NCBI GenBank assembly: GCA_005765155.1
Contig: VCCP01000001.1
Location: 2,108,001 to 2,172,000, forward strand
Source: Zelopaecilomyces penicillatus
Taxonomy: Eukaryota > Ascomycota > Sordariomycetes > Hypocreales > Pseudodiploosporaceae
Direction of reading: 5' to 3'
Length of the DNA stretch: 64,000 bases
In this document: piece by piece, positions 46,870 through 59,399 of the stretch
How positions within the stretch are numbered: position 1 is the first letter of the stretch
Layout: every line of letters begins with the position of its first letter
Program-made: the position numbers and the translations under genes
Notes under the pieces: model-generated
Seen by the model: only the letters and a program-made list of their open reading frames with translations
Database searches by the model: none
Told to the model about the DNA's origin: nothing

Positions 46870-49800
46870 ATACATATTCAACCCCGGAATATGGAGATCA
46901 AGCTGCAAACTCGGGCCAATGGGTATCCTCTCCAACTAACAGGAATGCAGTGGCCCTACGGTTTGAAACCTGTATCAGGTACAACAAGTACGACGTCTGG
47001 GCCTGCAAGTGCAGACAAAGATGCCCAAGTGGTGTGGCTGTCGACAAACAACAACGACTTCCCTAGTTCCTCAATCCATCATTTCATGCAAGGCACACAA
47101 AAGCCAATGTCCGCCCCGCAAGGTAGCTCGTAGCATCCGCACACACGAAGTTGTCCTAGTCCGTATTATCCACAATAGGCAGTGTAGTTGTAGCTAGCTA
47201 CACAATACAATGAGAAGTGGGTGGTGGGTGTGTGTGTTCAAAGTGCTCCGTAAAGAGTATGTTAAAAATGCCATGTTATTGTCGTTGCTGTTTTGTCACC
47301 CCCTTCCAAGTTCCCAACAGCAAAACAAACGTCGTGTTGTTTTGGAATGAATTTCAACATACCACAGTCAGTCAATCAGAACCTGCTGCGACAGCCGAAG
47401 CTGTACATACCAGACAAACAATTCAGACAATCGACTGAGGCAATGTCTTTGTCCATTTTAGCGGCCCGTCGGAAGCGACTGCGCCTCTCCAACAAAGTTT
47501 TCCGAGCCGCGTCTCACTTGACACTCGTACTATGGTAGTAGTGTCGTCTCGTTCCAGCTTCGCAGGGCAAGCTACGAATACAGTATTAACGGTAATACCA
47601 CGCTCAAGCTTGCCCAAGTCGGAACAAAAGCGATTAGGTAAGGTGCCAGGACAGGACAGACTCTGGACACCTAGTCGCTAGACTCGTCCTAGCGTGTCAG
47701 CCGCAGCCTGAGGGTGGTGAGTTGGTTGCAAAGACTTGAAGGGTTGTATCGAGTCTCGTCCAACGGGTTGATCTAAGTCAGGAAACTGTAGATGCCGAGC
47801 TTAGACTGCTGGCCCAGTGAGACATGATGACCCCAACTAAGAAGTTACTCCGTGCAGTAGGTTGACAGCTACCGGCTGCCAGATGAGCACCAGCGAGCGG
47901 CTCATACAACCAACCAACCCTCATGGCGCTTGGCGGCGATACAGTAGAGGCTTGGTGTTCGGCGAGCCAAAAAAGCAAAGCTTTGTTCGTTAATTATGGG
48001 CGCCGGGTAGATCTTGACCACGTACTCCACAGAAGCCCGAACCGCAAGAGCCCGAAATTGCCGAGCCGTAACCTATAGCGCTGAAAATTCCTTTTCTTAG
48101 TTAGTTTTTTTCTGTTTTTTTTCTTTCTGTTTTTGGAATCAACCATGCCATTCCCTTGGCCCATATGCCTGACATTGCTCTTTTCTGATGACACCTAATG
48201 CAAATGCGACGATGGGTTTGCGTATTTCCAAGCTGAATAGCCCCGGTGTAAGAGAGGAGGGGGGTGGGTTCAATTCTCCTTGTAGAGGAAGTGACAAGGA
48301 GTAAATTTTCTCCTTCATTTTGTCCCCTATCAACTCAATCGTCTTACAAGGCACTCGCAATACATGGTGCAAGCCAGCCTCGGACTTCGGACTTCGGCGC
48401 AATGTAGCAGGGGAGCAACAAGGAAGCTCAAGCCCAGCTAAGTTATTTAGGGAACAAAATCGAAGATCTTTTTTGTGTCTCCTTTATCCAAAGATTGCGA
48501 TCCCTCCTATCCCTGATGTTCTCTGTCAGGGTTTAATGCGAGTAGGGAAATGGGCTTTGGGGGGCAGTTTCCAACAAGACCAGGGTGTCTGTCAGTCTCG
48601 CGCATCTGAATTGACCAAACCAGTCCTTAATTCCCTACCCGTTTTGAGCCAGCACGTAGCTACAGGTAGGCATGCAGCACAGTTGGACATTCACACTCTT
48701 GGGGTGTGGATGAAAGAAGGGGGTGTGCGTCTTTTGACCACAAAAAAGTCAGCAGTAACGGAAAGTGGTGTGCAGCGATAACACTAGCACCATATTCCAC
48801 AAAGTAACAATTAGTGAGTGGTGGTTTGAGTAAAGATCCATTTGAGGCTAGCCTCATCTCCCCATAAGCCAATGGGCGGCTGTTGAAGGCGATTGTAGAT
48901 CTCGTTTCGGTACTAGTTGAGCGCCAGCTTTGGCATAGCGCGAGGCAACGAGAGGCGTTAAGCTCTGGGATCTTCTTTGACATCGGGAGCTGGCGTCTCC
49001 ATGGTGTGGTCCAAATCCTTCCTATCCAGGTTCGGGATGTGGGAGAAGGCTGCCAAACTTTGTATCAAAACTCGCCCTTTGTACGGATACTGCAGCCTTG
49101 GGTGTGGTAGGATCGCCTTGGGGAGCCAAAATTACGCAAGGCAACACACACTTCATACACTTTGAAAGGCTGAACACCCGCCAGACTTGCCACCAACCTT
49201 CGTGAGGCTTGGCGATACCGTTGCTCACAGCGAAATAGGAAGAGGGGTGCGAGGCTCTTCTCCCTGGCCAAGGCTGTCGCAAATGAGCAAGCTAACCCCT
49301 CAGGATTCCCTTTCAAGGACACATGTGCTACCCAGATCATCATGTCGCACAGGCCAGGACAAGCCGTTACAACGTCTCAACCATGGTTGTGCAGCCCCCC
49401 CCCTTAGTTTGGGATTGGTTAAGGCAAGCAGTGAAAAGCAAAATTTCTTTTGCCTTGTCCGCAGCCTTCCGGCGAGGCTTTGGCCGCTGGTGTCCTTTTC
49501 AACGCCGCCAGCAATATCCAACAGTTGGATTTGGCATCGCGGCTGGGGCCGTGGGGCTACCCTTGGATGCCGTCCCCTGTATGATTCTACCTACCCTACT
49601 ACAGACATACAAAGCACACAAAGAGGACGCCTTGCAAGGTCCCGGGATGGTCCAGCATGGGTCATCGGCGACTAAGTTTGCATTTCTGCGGGTCTGGAGA
49701 AGGGCCTCGCAAACGCCGATGCAGGTACCAAGGGCCAAGTAACCGTAGAGTAAATGACTCTTGTTGATGTTATCATGGGCATGAGCATTATTTCCCTCGT

Positions 49801-52381
49801 CACACAGGCTAGAAAAGAAGAAGAAAAAATCCAGTCGTTAAGATCGGGGAGCTCCTAGGTCGGGAAAAGCCACAGGCCGGAGCAAAGCACAGGGCAAAGC
49901 CCAGAGTCGCCGAAATGCACACATGCGTGAGCGACCTTGTCTCAGAGCCCGATCTTTTCGCCAAACCGACATGGGGGAAACCTTAACTATTCGACCCTTC
50001 AAACCGGTGACTGGGGCGGCGCTTCGCTCCTTTCCGCCATCGTGTGCGCCCCGAGAAAGCCTCCTTCGGCAGAGGCCGCCGCTCCCAAGGCCGTGAAGAT
50101 GGGTTTCCCGATGATGACTGACAAACTAGCACAACCACCGACCAACAAATGCTGCCCCCCCTACCTCACCCCAAGAAGAAAAAAGTTTGCTCGTTAGACT
50201 GCTGCAGTAGCCTTCGATATAGGCGCACCCAGACCCTTCAGCTGCAGTGGCGCTGTTGCGCCTGTCAAGCAGAAGCGCTAGCTCTTTGTGGTAGGTATAA
50301 GCGTGACGGTTGACGCAATCATGGACGTTGCCAAGTAGTTGTGGGTAGGTATTGCAATGAAGAAGAAGCAAAATATCAACGGTTATTCTGTCCATGTCCA
50401 GCAAAAGCGCAAGAACTCATCCATACTGTACTACATAGCTACTACCCTGCTTTCTGTGTCAGACCCAAGCGGTAGCATTGGGGTCCAGTCTGAGATAGGA
50501 GAGGAGAGGAAGGAAAGGAAGGGGAAAACCCTAACAAACGAACGCCGTGTTCCATCCTACCTAAACCACCCTCAATTAGGCGCTGGGTCTGATGAAAGGT
50601 AGCAACCAGCAAGCAAATCACCGGCCCTAATCGCCATGTCAGCCATCAAACGGCGCGGTTAAAACTCTCCTAAGGGGTGGCCGGAGCACCGCCAACAACA
50701 GACCCTGTCTTACTATGATGGACACCTGCCTTGGGCCCTTGCTGCTCACTAACACCAAGCCAACTCAAAGCGTCTGATTTGCGTCCTTTGGTTCAAGCCA
50801 TTTCATTCCGTATGTAGACACACGCACACATTGTATATATGTAAAAAAAAAATTATGCGTAAGCTGTTCGATCTGAAGCGCGGAATTCTCAAAACGATTG
50901 TTCCCGCTCTTACAACCTGTTAAGGTAGTCGAGGGACAAGTACAGTTGCACGTAGTATGTACAGATGGGTTGGTGAGCTTTTGGTGGAAACAGACCCCGG
51001 CAAAGCCACCCCGCTATCCACAGCATGCACAGTCCACAGGGCTGGAACAAGATCCCAGTCCTAACCCTCCTAAGTCCTTTTGCCAGGACAGGAGCATCTC
51101 CAACCTTGCCGTGCAAGTCGCATTGCTAGGCTAGAATTTGTAATATCCAGACAAAAGTTAGCCGCAGTGCTTTGTACACAATCAATTTTCCATCGACTTA
51201 CGCCCGAGAGCCATTGGTGCAGCTTGGTTGACCAGCACCAGCAGCGCGAATGTCATCAACGGGATATCGAACAAGCGGCGCCCGTTGGTAATCGCGGCCG
51301 CCGGGCGTCGCTTTCAGTTTTGTCTAATTCAGTGCCTGATCGGCATGATCATCCAAGCTTTTCACATGGCCCTGAGATGCGGTGGGGCAGGGCCGTTGGA
51401 TTCCCACGCGCCTTTTTGTTTTGTCATTGTTCCATTGCACTTGTGGATGGAGACTCAGTTCATCTGCGTTGTCTAACAAAGGGCAGCTATATCTGCTAAA
51501 CTGGTCCAGCACCAGGCGTTAGGCTCTCAGGGGCTGTGCGTACAGGATACACAGGAAGTCTAGAGAACTATCCGTAAGATGGCACCAAATATCCAGGTTT
51601 TGTCATTATGGGTTTCCACGGCATAAGACGCGATGCTTGCAGGGCTGCTGGAAGGATGTGTTCCCTGTCCGCGCTTACAGTACCGTATCGGACCCGGCAT
51701 CGTTTTCAACAACGGGCACCACAATGCTCCCTAATCTGGTCCTCCCTGTCCTAAGCTTGAGTCTAGAGTCTGGAAAATTGCGTTGTAGTTGGAAACCCAT
51801 GCACTAAGCTCCTCCATGCCATTCATGGTTTGGGAGCGGCTTGATGCCAGGTATTCAGACCAAGTGTCATATGTAGTGATTATAGGCACCTGTATAGAGT
51901 AACCCAAGCGTAAAAATATCCTCAAGCAGCTGTTTCTAAATCAGGTCTATGTGCTGACCCCAGGTAACATCATCGGCTGGAACAGTCAAACAAAGGTCCG
52001 TAGTCTGACACACCGGAGGCACGAGGTGGGTGTAGATTATCCTCAACCTCGAAGATATGGCATCATAATAGAGGATAACTCTGAAAACCGCACGTGGGTG
52101 ATTGAATACGTGAGACGCCGTCGTAACGGCTCGCCGCAGTTATCCGCGTGTTGTGGCCCGCATTAAGGGATGTTTGGCGGCAATTTGACGGTTCAGTGTA
52201 CTTAACTTGCACAGGTATGAGCCGTGAGGAAGGACTCTGACAGGGCGGCAGGGCATGGGGCCAGAAAGACCAACCTGCAAGTAGCAGCCGTCCCGCTTCC
52301 TCCCTTCGAAACGTTGAGCTCGTGGCGCGGAAGTACGACTAAATTGCTTGGGATGAGGCCAATATTTTTCCCTTCCTTCAA

Positions 52382-52402
52382 TTTTTTTTTTTTTTTTTTT
52401 TT
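52382..52402 (+). repeat. Poly(T) homopolymer
   Basis: A run of 21 T. On the minus strand it is a poly(A) run with no coding sequence before it, so I do not call it a retrotransposed tail. Confidence 0.85.
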
Positions 52403-55400
52403 GCTTTCCCGGCCAAGTAGCCATTCCGGCCGCCACTGTGGGCGCTGTTGCACCCAAGCCGCCTCATGATTGGTTTGTGTGTGCCATCGCACCCTCCAGG
52501 AGGGTTTTTGGTGTTTCCGTCCGCTCCGTCGATAGGGTGAAACCAAAACACGCTAGCCTGCCGCATTCCAGACCATCATCAATGATCATGGTCGCTGTCT
52601 GCGTGAGTGTTCGTTATAGAGCAGTTTGTATGTGCGATTTTATTTTACGGGTCCCGCGCCAGCCCTGCGAACCCCTTCATCAGAGCAGTCGTTGGCCAGT
52701 TAAACAAGCTCATTGGATGCAATCTCCGGGCTGGCAATCTCTGTTTGATCTCAGACCACTTGCAGATGATATCGCCTTCGCAATATGTGTATGCTGCTAT
52801 GGCATAGTTTGTTTTCGAGAACACGGGTCGGATTAGTTGACCCAAGCCATTTCCCGGCTGATCCAAGAATCAAGTTTCTCAGCTAATCCACTTCAGTGGC
52901 CTCGTCAATGGAAGAAGTTCTTTGCGTTCTGCATGATATATGCACGAAGACCCTACGGCGTCGTTTCGTCAAAAACCCGTCCCATATTGTCCGCTAAAGT
53001 GGCTCCACTCGCCGTCTAAGTGGCGTTGCTTGCGGCAGGTATTTGTGTATTAATTGGAGCCTATCAAACACGAACGTATGCATGTCTGATCGGGTACTCT
53101 CAATATTTGCATATTAGTTCCGAGTGCTGTAAATCCAAGTTCTTCTACCCTGCAGGTCCACATGCCACGTACTTAATTCCCCTAGAATCTGGCAAAACGA
53201 AGCCATGTGTCAGTAGCAGGGTTGGCTAGCAAATGTCAAATACAAGCGGTTGGGCATGAAACGGATACGTGAAGAACGAAGACGGCTGTAGGGTGGGCAG
53301 GATAACGTTAGTCCCTAAGTGCATAGAAATATCGTGTCTGAACCCTTCGCAAGTCACTCATAATTGTGACGGACCCTGGAGGCAAAATGTCTGACCCGTT
53401 GTGCACACAATGTGGCTTTTCCTTTTTCTATGTTGAGCCAATCCGACATCTGGATACGAGAACGAATTGCCACAATAATCAAATTATCTGATTCTAAATG
53501 AGTGGGGGTACAAGAGGGCTTGGCAATAGGCTGTCGGATGGTCATGTGGTTATGCGGATGGAGGTCTTGAAGAAAACCCAAGCAAAAACTAAGAAGAGAG
53601 TGTGTGTGTTCAACACGCACGTTATCGCAATGGCCGCCATTATGGTGGTGGTGTTTGGCTGGTTGGCTGCGCACCACTATTTCGACCATCAAATCCAACA
53701 CCGACCCGTTATCCAGAAGCAGGCGATGGCAGAATGGGATTAGCTGGCTTGGCACCACCTCTCCACCCAGTCCACAGCAGAACGGGCTGGGCCACATGGT
53801 CCTGTCCTAGGCGTTGCTCAAAGATGCATTATCGCCGGGAAACATTGGAGACCTGGCACACTAACCTGGGGTAATTAGCGAACCGTCTGGCCAGGAGATC
53901 CGAAGGGGGGATCTTCACCCATCCGTTGACGCCGGTGGGAGGACAGGAGGCGCTCAACCAATGGCGGCCGTGGTGCGCGTCCACCTTCTGCAGGTGTACA
54001 TTCGAGGGCGTAAGAGGGGTGGGACTGCAGCAAAGAGGGTAGTTTTCATGTTGGGCTCGCCTCCTCGGATGCCATCTCCTGATTGCCATGCTACGCCACC
54101 GCAGACGAGAGATGCGACTGCTACTGTCGAGAATTGTGCAGTTTCGGTGCTATGGTTGCAGTAAAGACGACATCGCGCAGCAGCACCACCCTCCCCCGTT
54201 GTTTGAGACGATAGGTCATTCCCTTGCCTTTGCCGTGGTGAGGTTATGGGGCCTGAGGATGATCTGATTGTTTAATGTTCTGCTGTTATTAATGACTGGC
54301 TTGATGAGGTGGAGGACGGCTAAGCTAACTATCTGCAGATGGGTGGCCAGCCGACTGAGCGGCCATGCCGACCTATATGACATGATGCCGCAGTGCTCTC
54401 GCTGGTCTAATCGTTGTAGAAATTTGCTGTGCTGGGCGTAGTATTTGGTGCAAAGCAATCAGTGGCTCCCTCGTGTGTTTTTCATGCACCAAGAGCTTGC
54501 CAGTGGAGTGTCGATCTCGGAACTGCGTTTCATTATGCCGTGGCTGCTCTAGAGACCATCATTTTGGGTCTTTAGCCAGAACCAACTCTGCATATCTGGA
54601 TATGTCTTCGTCGACCCCCTGCAGTTCCCGTTGGGAGTGGCTCAGAAAAGATGCCGCAAACTAGAAAACAAGCACATTCACTCCAAAAGTGTGAACACCA
54701 TTAATATCGCACTCAGCCTATCCAACAGAACCAAAACACACCACTTGTGGCATGTTAGTTGCATTGATATCGTCACAGGAAAGAACGATCCGAGACAGCC
54801 AGTCATCGTGCGCTGTCCATGGAATAAGCGGGGCGCTGGTACCCTTCCAACTTTCCACCACCATACCACATGACGCCAGCATCAAGTTCAGTGAGGAATT
54901 ATGGGGCAAGATCGCTGCACCTGCTGCGAATGCCGTTCGAAAGGGATGAAAGGTGGAGACGCAAGTCGCAGGGGCTAACCGAATACCACCTAGTACGTAT
55001 GCCAAGATCGGCTAACCCCGTTGCGCGACGCCTGCAGGCGGGCCCCGTCGATCCACTCTCTGCCCTGAGGCCTCAGGCATCAAGCCTCATGGCCTGTCCC
55101 ACTTTGTCTTGGCTAGCCTGGCTTAAAAACGTTAGGGGAACTGCTTGTGGTCACAGCAGCCTACGGCAGCCTACAGTAGCCTACAGCAAACCGCCGCAAA
55201 CTCGTAGCGCAGTTGACAGTTCGGCCCCGCAAGAAAAGAAGGATGGATGGTGGTCTCAGTGTTTGCGCTGCCAGAATGCATCTTTGCACAATGACTGGCT
55301 GCATTGGGATCTCATCATTGGAGTGGCATGGGATGGCTCCGGCCGAACTGACGATGTTTGCATCTACAACAGACACACATAGCATAGGTAGTCTCATAAG

Positions 55401-56940
55401 CTACATAAGGTACCTAGGTAGGTAGGTGATGGACGGAGACACTGTTGACTGCGACACCATGCACTGCACAGATTGGCTTTGTGCTCGCTCGTACGACGTT
55501 GTAGACACACAATGGGGCCATGTCTGGCTATACGACATTTGGCGACGTTATTCTAATACAAGAACACCACATTGTGCAGGCGGATGCAGCTTACAGCATA
55601 TGATCAGATTTACGGGCACTGAAAAACGGGCATCACAAGTTCAGGAATGCATGATGTTCTTTTGAATGGCTGTACTACGTGTATGATGTAGAGATGTTTT
55701 GTATGATTTGCCAACTGCTCGACAACGACTACATGAGGCAGTCCAGCGTAGACGAGTAGAAATGTCTCCTCATCAAACATAACTTGCTAACGTGGTACGT
55801 TGGTCCGGAGTGCACCATAGCCTACCGTCCACGCACACGCAGCATATGCATCTCCTCCATTTCGATGCTTGTGTGCACACGACGATGCAACATCCAGACA
55901 AATCACACATTAGCATCGGATCATCTCCGTAGATACCCAAGGGGGGCAAAAAGGTCGCCCACCACTTTTCCGGCGATGGCTCCCTTTTTCATGCTAATCT
56001 GACAACCTGCTGCCCATCAGTGCGCCGATTCGGAGAGGCCCATTGTTGAGTCACATCACCTCGCTCAGCATCACCTCATTGCCCCATCGTGAACAATGCT
56101 TGCTTGCACCTTTGCCCCATAAGATGATGCTGTCGTTGTAATGCGTAGCTGGAGCTGGTCCTAGGGCTGGGAAAATTTTCGGCGACCGAAGGGAACGACA
56201 TTTCCTTTAATCACACGCCCAGGTCTGGTGCCCGTCGCTAGGACGCCCCCTGCCTTGCTTCCTGCCTTCCTGCCTCCGTGGTACGTGCCTCACCTACCTA
56301 CTGCTGGGCTGGCTGGTGTCGGTCCAACTTAGCCAGAGCCGAGCAGGCTTTGGAAAATGGTAGAGGCCTGAGGCCAGCACATGAGCCAACCAACTCCACA
56401 AGTGCCGCACACCCTCCTGTTCTGCTAGGCGACGCCCCCCCTAGACATGGACAAAGACCAGGCAAGGGGTGTGGCAGAGAGAGAGAAAAAAAAAAAAAAA
56501 GCCACCACTGCAACTTGGCACCCCCCTAACCCTTTGCCTGCTGCTTCAACTCGTCCCACCCCTTCCCCCAATATCATCCTCGACCACTGAAGGCGCTATC
56601 TGGTGCAGGGCATAAAGTGGAGCCCGTCCAGGCTCCACAACTCCATCCTTGCCGCCTTCAGTAACCCCCCCATCCGTCTTGTTTTGGCTTGGGTGCGACG
56701 CTAGGCTACCTGAGCAGGTAGGTACCCTCCTCCACATATCATTAGGCAGGTACGGCGCCCGGAGTACATGCAGCGCTAACACTCTCTCGTCGCTCTCTCT
56801 TGTCTTGCACCAGCTGGTCATCCTTCACAGGCTCACAACAGGCTGTGCCCACCAGAACGCACTTGTACCGCTGTACCTACTGTTGTACCTCCCGACACCC
56901 TCACCTGGCTCCAACTCCACGCATTCGCATACACATACAT

Positions 56941-57060
56941 ATGCATCCCATCCGCCCTCGTTTTTTCTCTCTCTCCACCATCACCAACCTTCGATCCTTT
57001 CTTTTCCTCGCTCCTGCGCTGCCGCCTCGTCTACTCTTCGAGCTGTCTGCCTGGACTTGA
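56941..57060 (+). promoter_or_regulatory. Candidate upstream ORF in the ECL1-like gene leader
   Basis: A 39-codon frame starts at ATG 56941 and ends with TGA at 57060, about 250 nt before the ECL1-like ATG. It lies in a pyrimidine-rich, leader-like stretch. I see no further ATG between it and the main start. A leader intron could remove it. Confidence 0.4.
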
Positions 57061-57308
57061 AGTTTATTGTGCCACCAACCTCATAGAATCTTGGTCTCAT
57101 TCCGCTCTCTCTCCATCTGACTCATATTCTCGACGGCCTTACTTCTACTTCAACATCGGCTGCCTGCGCCTTTCTGCCAAACTTCAACCATTCACCTTGA
57201 CTCCCGACTTCAAACTTGAGTAACACTCGGACAATCGAAACCTCTGTGTTTTCACTCGCATCATCAATAACCTCCACCTCCACCCTTCACTCCTACCACA
57301 ACGCAGCA

Positions 57309-57800
57309 ATGGCTCTCGATCTGTGGACCCACCAATTTTGCCTTGCCTGCGATAGACAAGTGCAGGTTGACGACGATGCTTACTGCTCCGAGTCGTGCAG
57401 ACTAGCCGACTTGGAAAAGACACCATCGACACCGAGCTCACAAGCCAGCTCACCAGGCTTCGCTCCCCCGTCCTACCCTTGGTCACAGCCAAGCCAGTGT
57501 GCCAGGCCCGCTGCTTCCAAGTTCTACCTGTCCCCCGCCTACGACTTCAGCAACGCCCGGCCATATGGTGCAACACCTCTTCCCAGGTTGTCTCCTAGTA
57601 GCTATAGTCTTTCCACGACCGCCGACTCCGCTTTGACCCGACACCTCACCCCCTCAAGCTCTCACAGCAGCCTCTGCTCAATGCAGAGCACCTCTTCCAC
57701 ATACGAGGCTCGACAGCTGTCCGACAAGGCGAGGTTAGAACTGCAGGCATATGCTGTCTCTTTTGAGCAAGTAAGAATGCAGCGGAGGCGGTCGCACTAA
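57309..57800 (+). CDS. ECL1-family small zinc-binding life-span regulator
   Basis: A single exon of 163 residues. The N-terminus WTHQFCLACDRQVQ followed by AYCSESCRLADLE gives the C-x2-C (C11, C14) and C-x3-C (C26, C30) pairs of the Ecl1 family. In Schizosaccharomyces pombe, Ecl1-3 are small nuclear zinc-binding proteins that extend chronological life span and respond to nutrient starvation. The middle is Ser/Pro-rich and disordered. The C-terminal segment, LSDKARLELQAYAVSFEQVR then a basic end RMQRRRS, looks like a conserved helix in filamentous fungi, but that is a judgement by eye. The protein is longer than the yeast forms, which are about 80 residues. It is isolated: about 19 kb separate it from GLR1 and nothing follows it in the window. 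Confidence 0.85.
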   Translation: MALDLWTHQFCLACDRQVQVDDDAYCSESCRLADLEKTPSTPSSQASSPGFAPPSYPWSQPSQCARPAASKFYLSPAYDFSNARPYGATPLPRLSPSSYSLSTTADSALTRHLTPSSSHSSLCSMQSTSSTYEARQLSDKARLELQAYAVSFEQVRMQRRRSH

Positions 57801-59383
57801 AGGGTGGTTTCGACAATCACAACTTCCTACTCATACAATCGACCGATATATCACAACTCTGTTTATATATACCCTACGACTCGCCATCATTTTTTCCAAC
57901 TGTTATCACACAACTCATCTTAACGTCACATCAACTCGAATCACTTTTTTATTCAATTCATATTGTTACATCGCACTTCGCTTCATTTTATTGCTGTATC
58001 AAGATGGGCATCACTCGGAGTACTGCATACCCAAAAAAACTTGTTGTCACTGTGGTTTAACGGACTGCTGTTTTCTTTTCTTTTGTCAAAAAGCCTCTTC
58101 TGCACCCTGTAGGTCAGGAAGTTGGCGCGGAGTTTTATGGAATGATGGGATACGGAACCCTAGAGGGGCCTCTTGTATCAAACAAATAGGCGGGGGAGTT
58201 GTTTTTTCAAAGACACTGTTTATTAGCATGGCATCTGGGAGCAATCGGAAACTGCTTGGAATTTTCACGATACTCGAGATATGAGAAAGTCCGCCAGCGA
58301 AAAAAGGGTTGGCGCAGACGGGGCTTGGGCAAGGGAGGAAGGGTGGATTGGGTCGGATAAGCTGGGTGTTGTGTGTGTGTGTGTGTTGTGGAAGACAGCA
58401 CCAGTCAATACAGTTGTTACTACATAGTAGGAATCACAGCGTCTGAAGACCCAGGCTTACAGAGCTTGAATCAATACCAAAATCATCCAAGACCCACTCA
58501 AAATGATCCTTGGTCACTGCGTGCTCCGTGAGATGTCGTTGCAATGCGTGAAGACCAATCTCCACTTTGTTTGGCTACGTTGACAGGTGGACTACAGAAG
58601 GAGAATTATGCTGCGCACACTTGGGTGTCTGTGACGCAAGGGGCTCCACAGTTTATGGATTTCCATGGTATGTGTGCCCAGGACTTACTACGGATTCCCA
58701 GCATGAAATGCTAAATGTACCAACCCCTACCAATGATTTTTAGGAATGGAGTATTGTTATTATATTCACTATCAATAAGGATATTAATGCGCAGAAGACA
58801 ATTATTCCCAAGCAGTGGAGCCCCGTGGATCTTCATCAAATATGCATGTACGTGTAGCAAGCAGCTGGAACAACTCATCATAGGCATGGATATACATTTG
58901 TAAACTAAGTTATGTTGACGATGTCTTTGGAATTGGCAGGTTAGAGTTCTGCCTGAGCGTGCAGAGGATTTGATGACCGGCATGAGAGGCAGGCAAGCAG
59001 GGGTGGTTTAGGTAGGCCGGATAGCTCATTGCAGGGAATTCAAGAATGCTATTTTCTTCTATTGCAGTTTTTTTTTTGGCCCCATTTTCACACGATTCGT
59101 TTAATTTGTTGAGTAGATTGATTACTGACTCCATGGATTTAGGTACACGGGTACTATCTTCTGTTGATTCGTACAACTTAATTTAGTACGGAGAACTGAG
59201 TTGGCAAACCACGCATGGGCCGCGCCGGAGCAAGCCAACCTGCTACAGGCGGAGATGGTGTGCTGGGAACATGGTGAAGTGGCCTACCAGCGGCCTGTGC
59301 CTGGCTTTGCTGTCTTACCTGCACCAGGTACGGGCAGTTTGTGTTTTAGTAAGGGGAGAAGCCGAAGGTAGGCGACGAAGACT

Positions 59384-59399
59384 GGGGGGGGGGGGGGGG
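59384..59399 (+). repeat. Poly(G) homopolymer
   Basis: A run of 16 G. Confidence 0.85.

Larger units (their letters stand above)
38406..57308. other. Long gene-poor region (18.9 kb)
   Basis: The largest stretch without a supported protein gene. Open frames are short, overlap on both strands and are dominated by simple sequence. Visible elements are a telomere-repeat-like 13-mer at 39651-39663 with a second octamer at 39759-39766, a GC-rich tract at about 40.0-41.3 kb, and many microsatellites (42.3-46.9 kb). Poly(C) lies at 41312, poly(T) at 52382, and TACCTAGGTA-like words recur. The right end, from about 56.9 kb, is pyrimidine-rich and probably the leader of the ECL1-like gene. Confidence 0.5.

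Noticed and set aside
48255..48290. GGGTTCAATTCTCC resembling a tRNA T arm
   Set aside because: The five-base stem does not pair and no matching D arm, anticodon arm or acceptor stem surrounds it.
53498..53743. 81-codon frame with one predicted membrane segment
   Set aside because: Overlapping frames of similar length exist in other phases. There is no leader, Kozak or splice context and no recognisable family.
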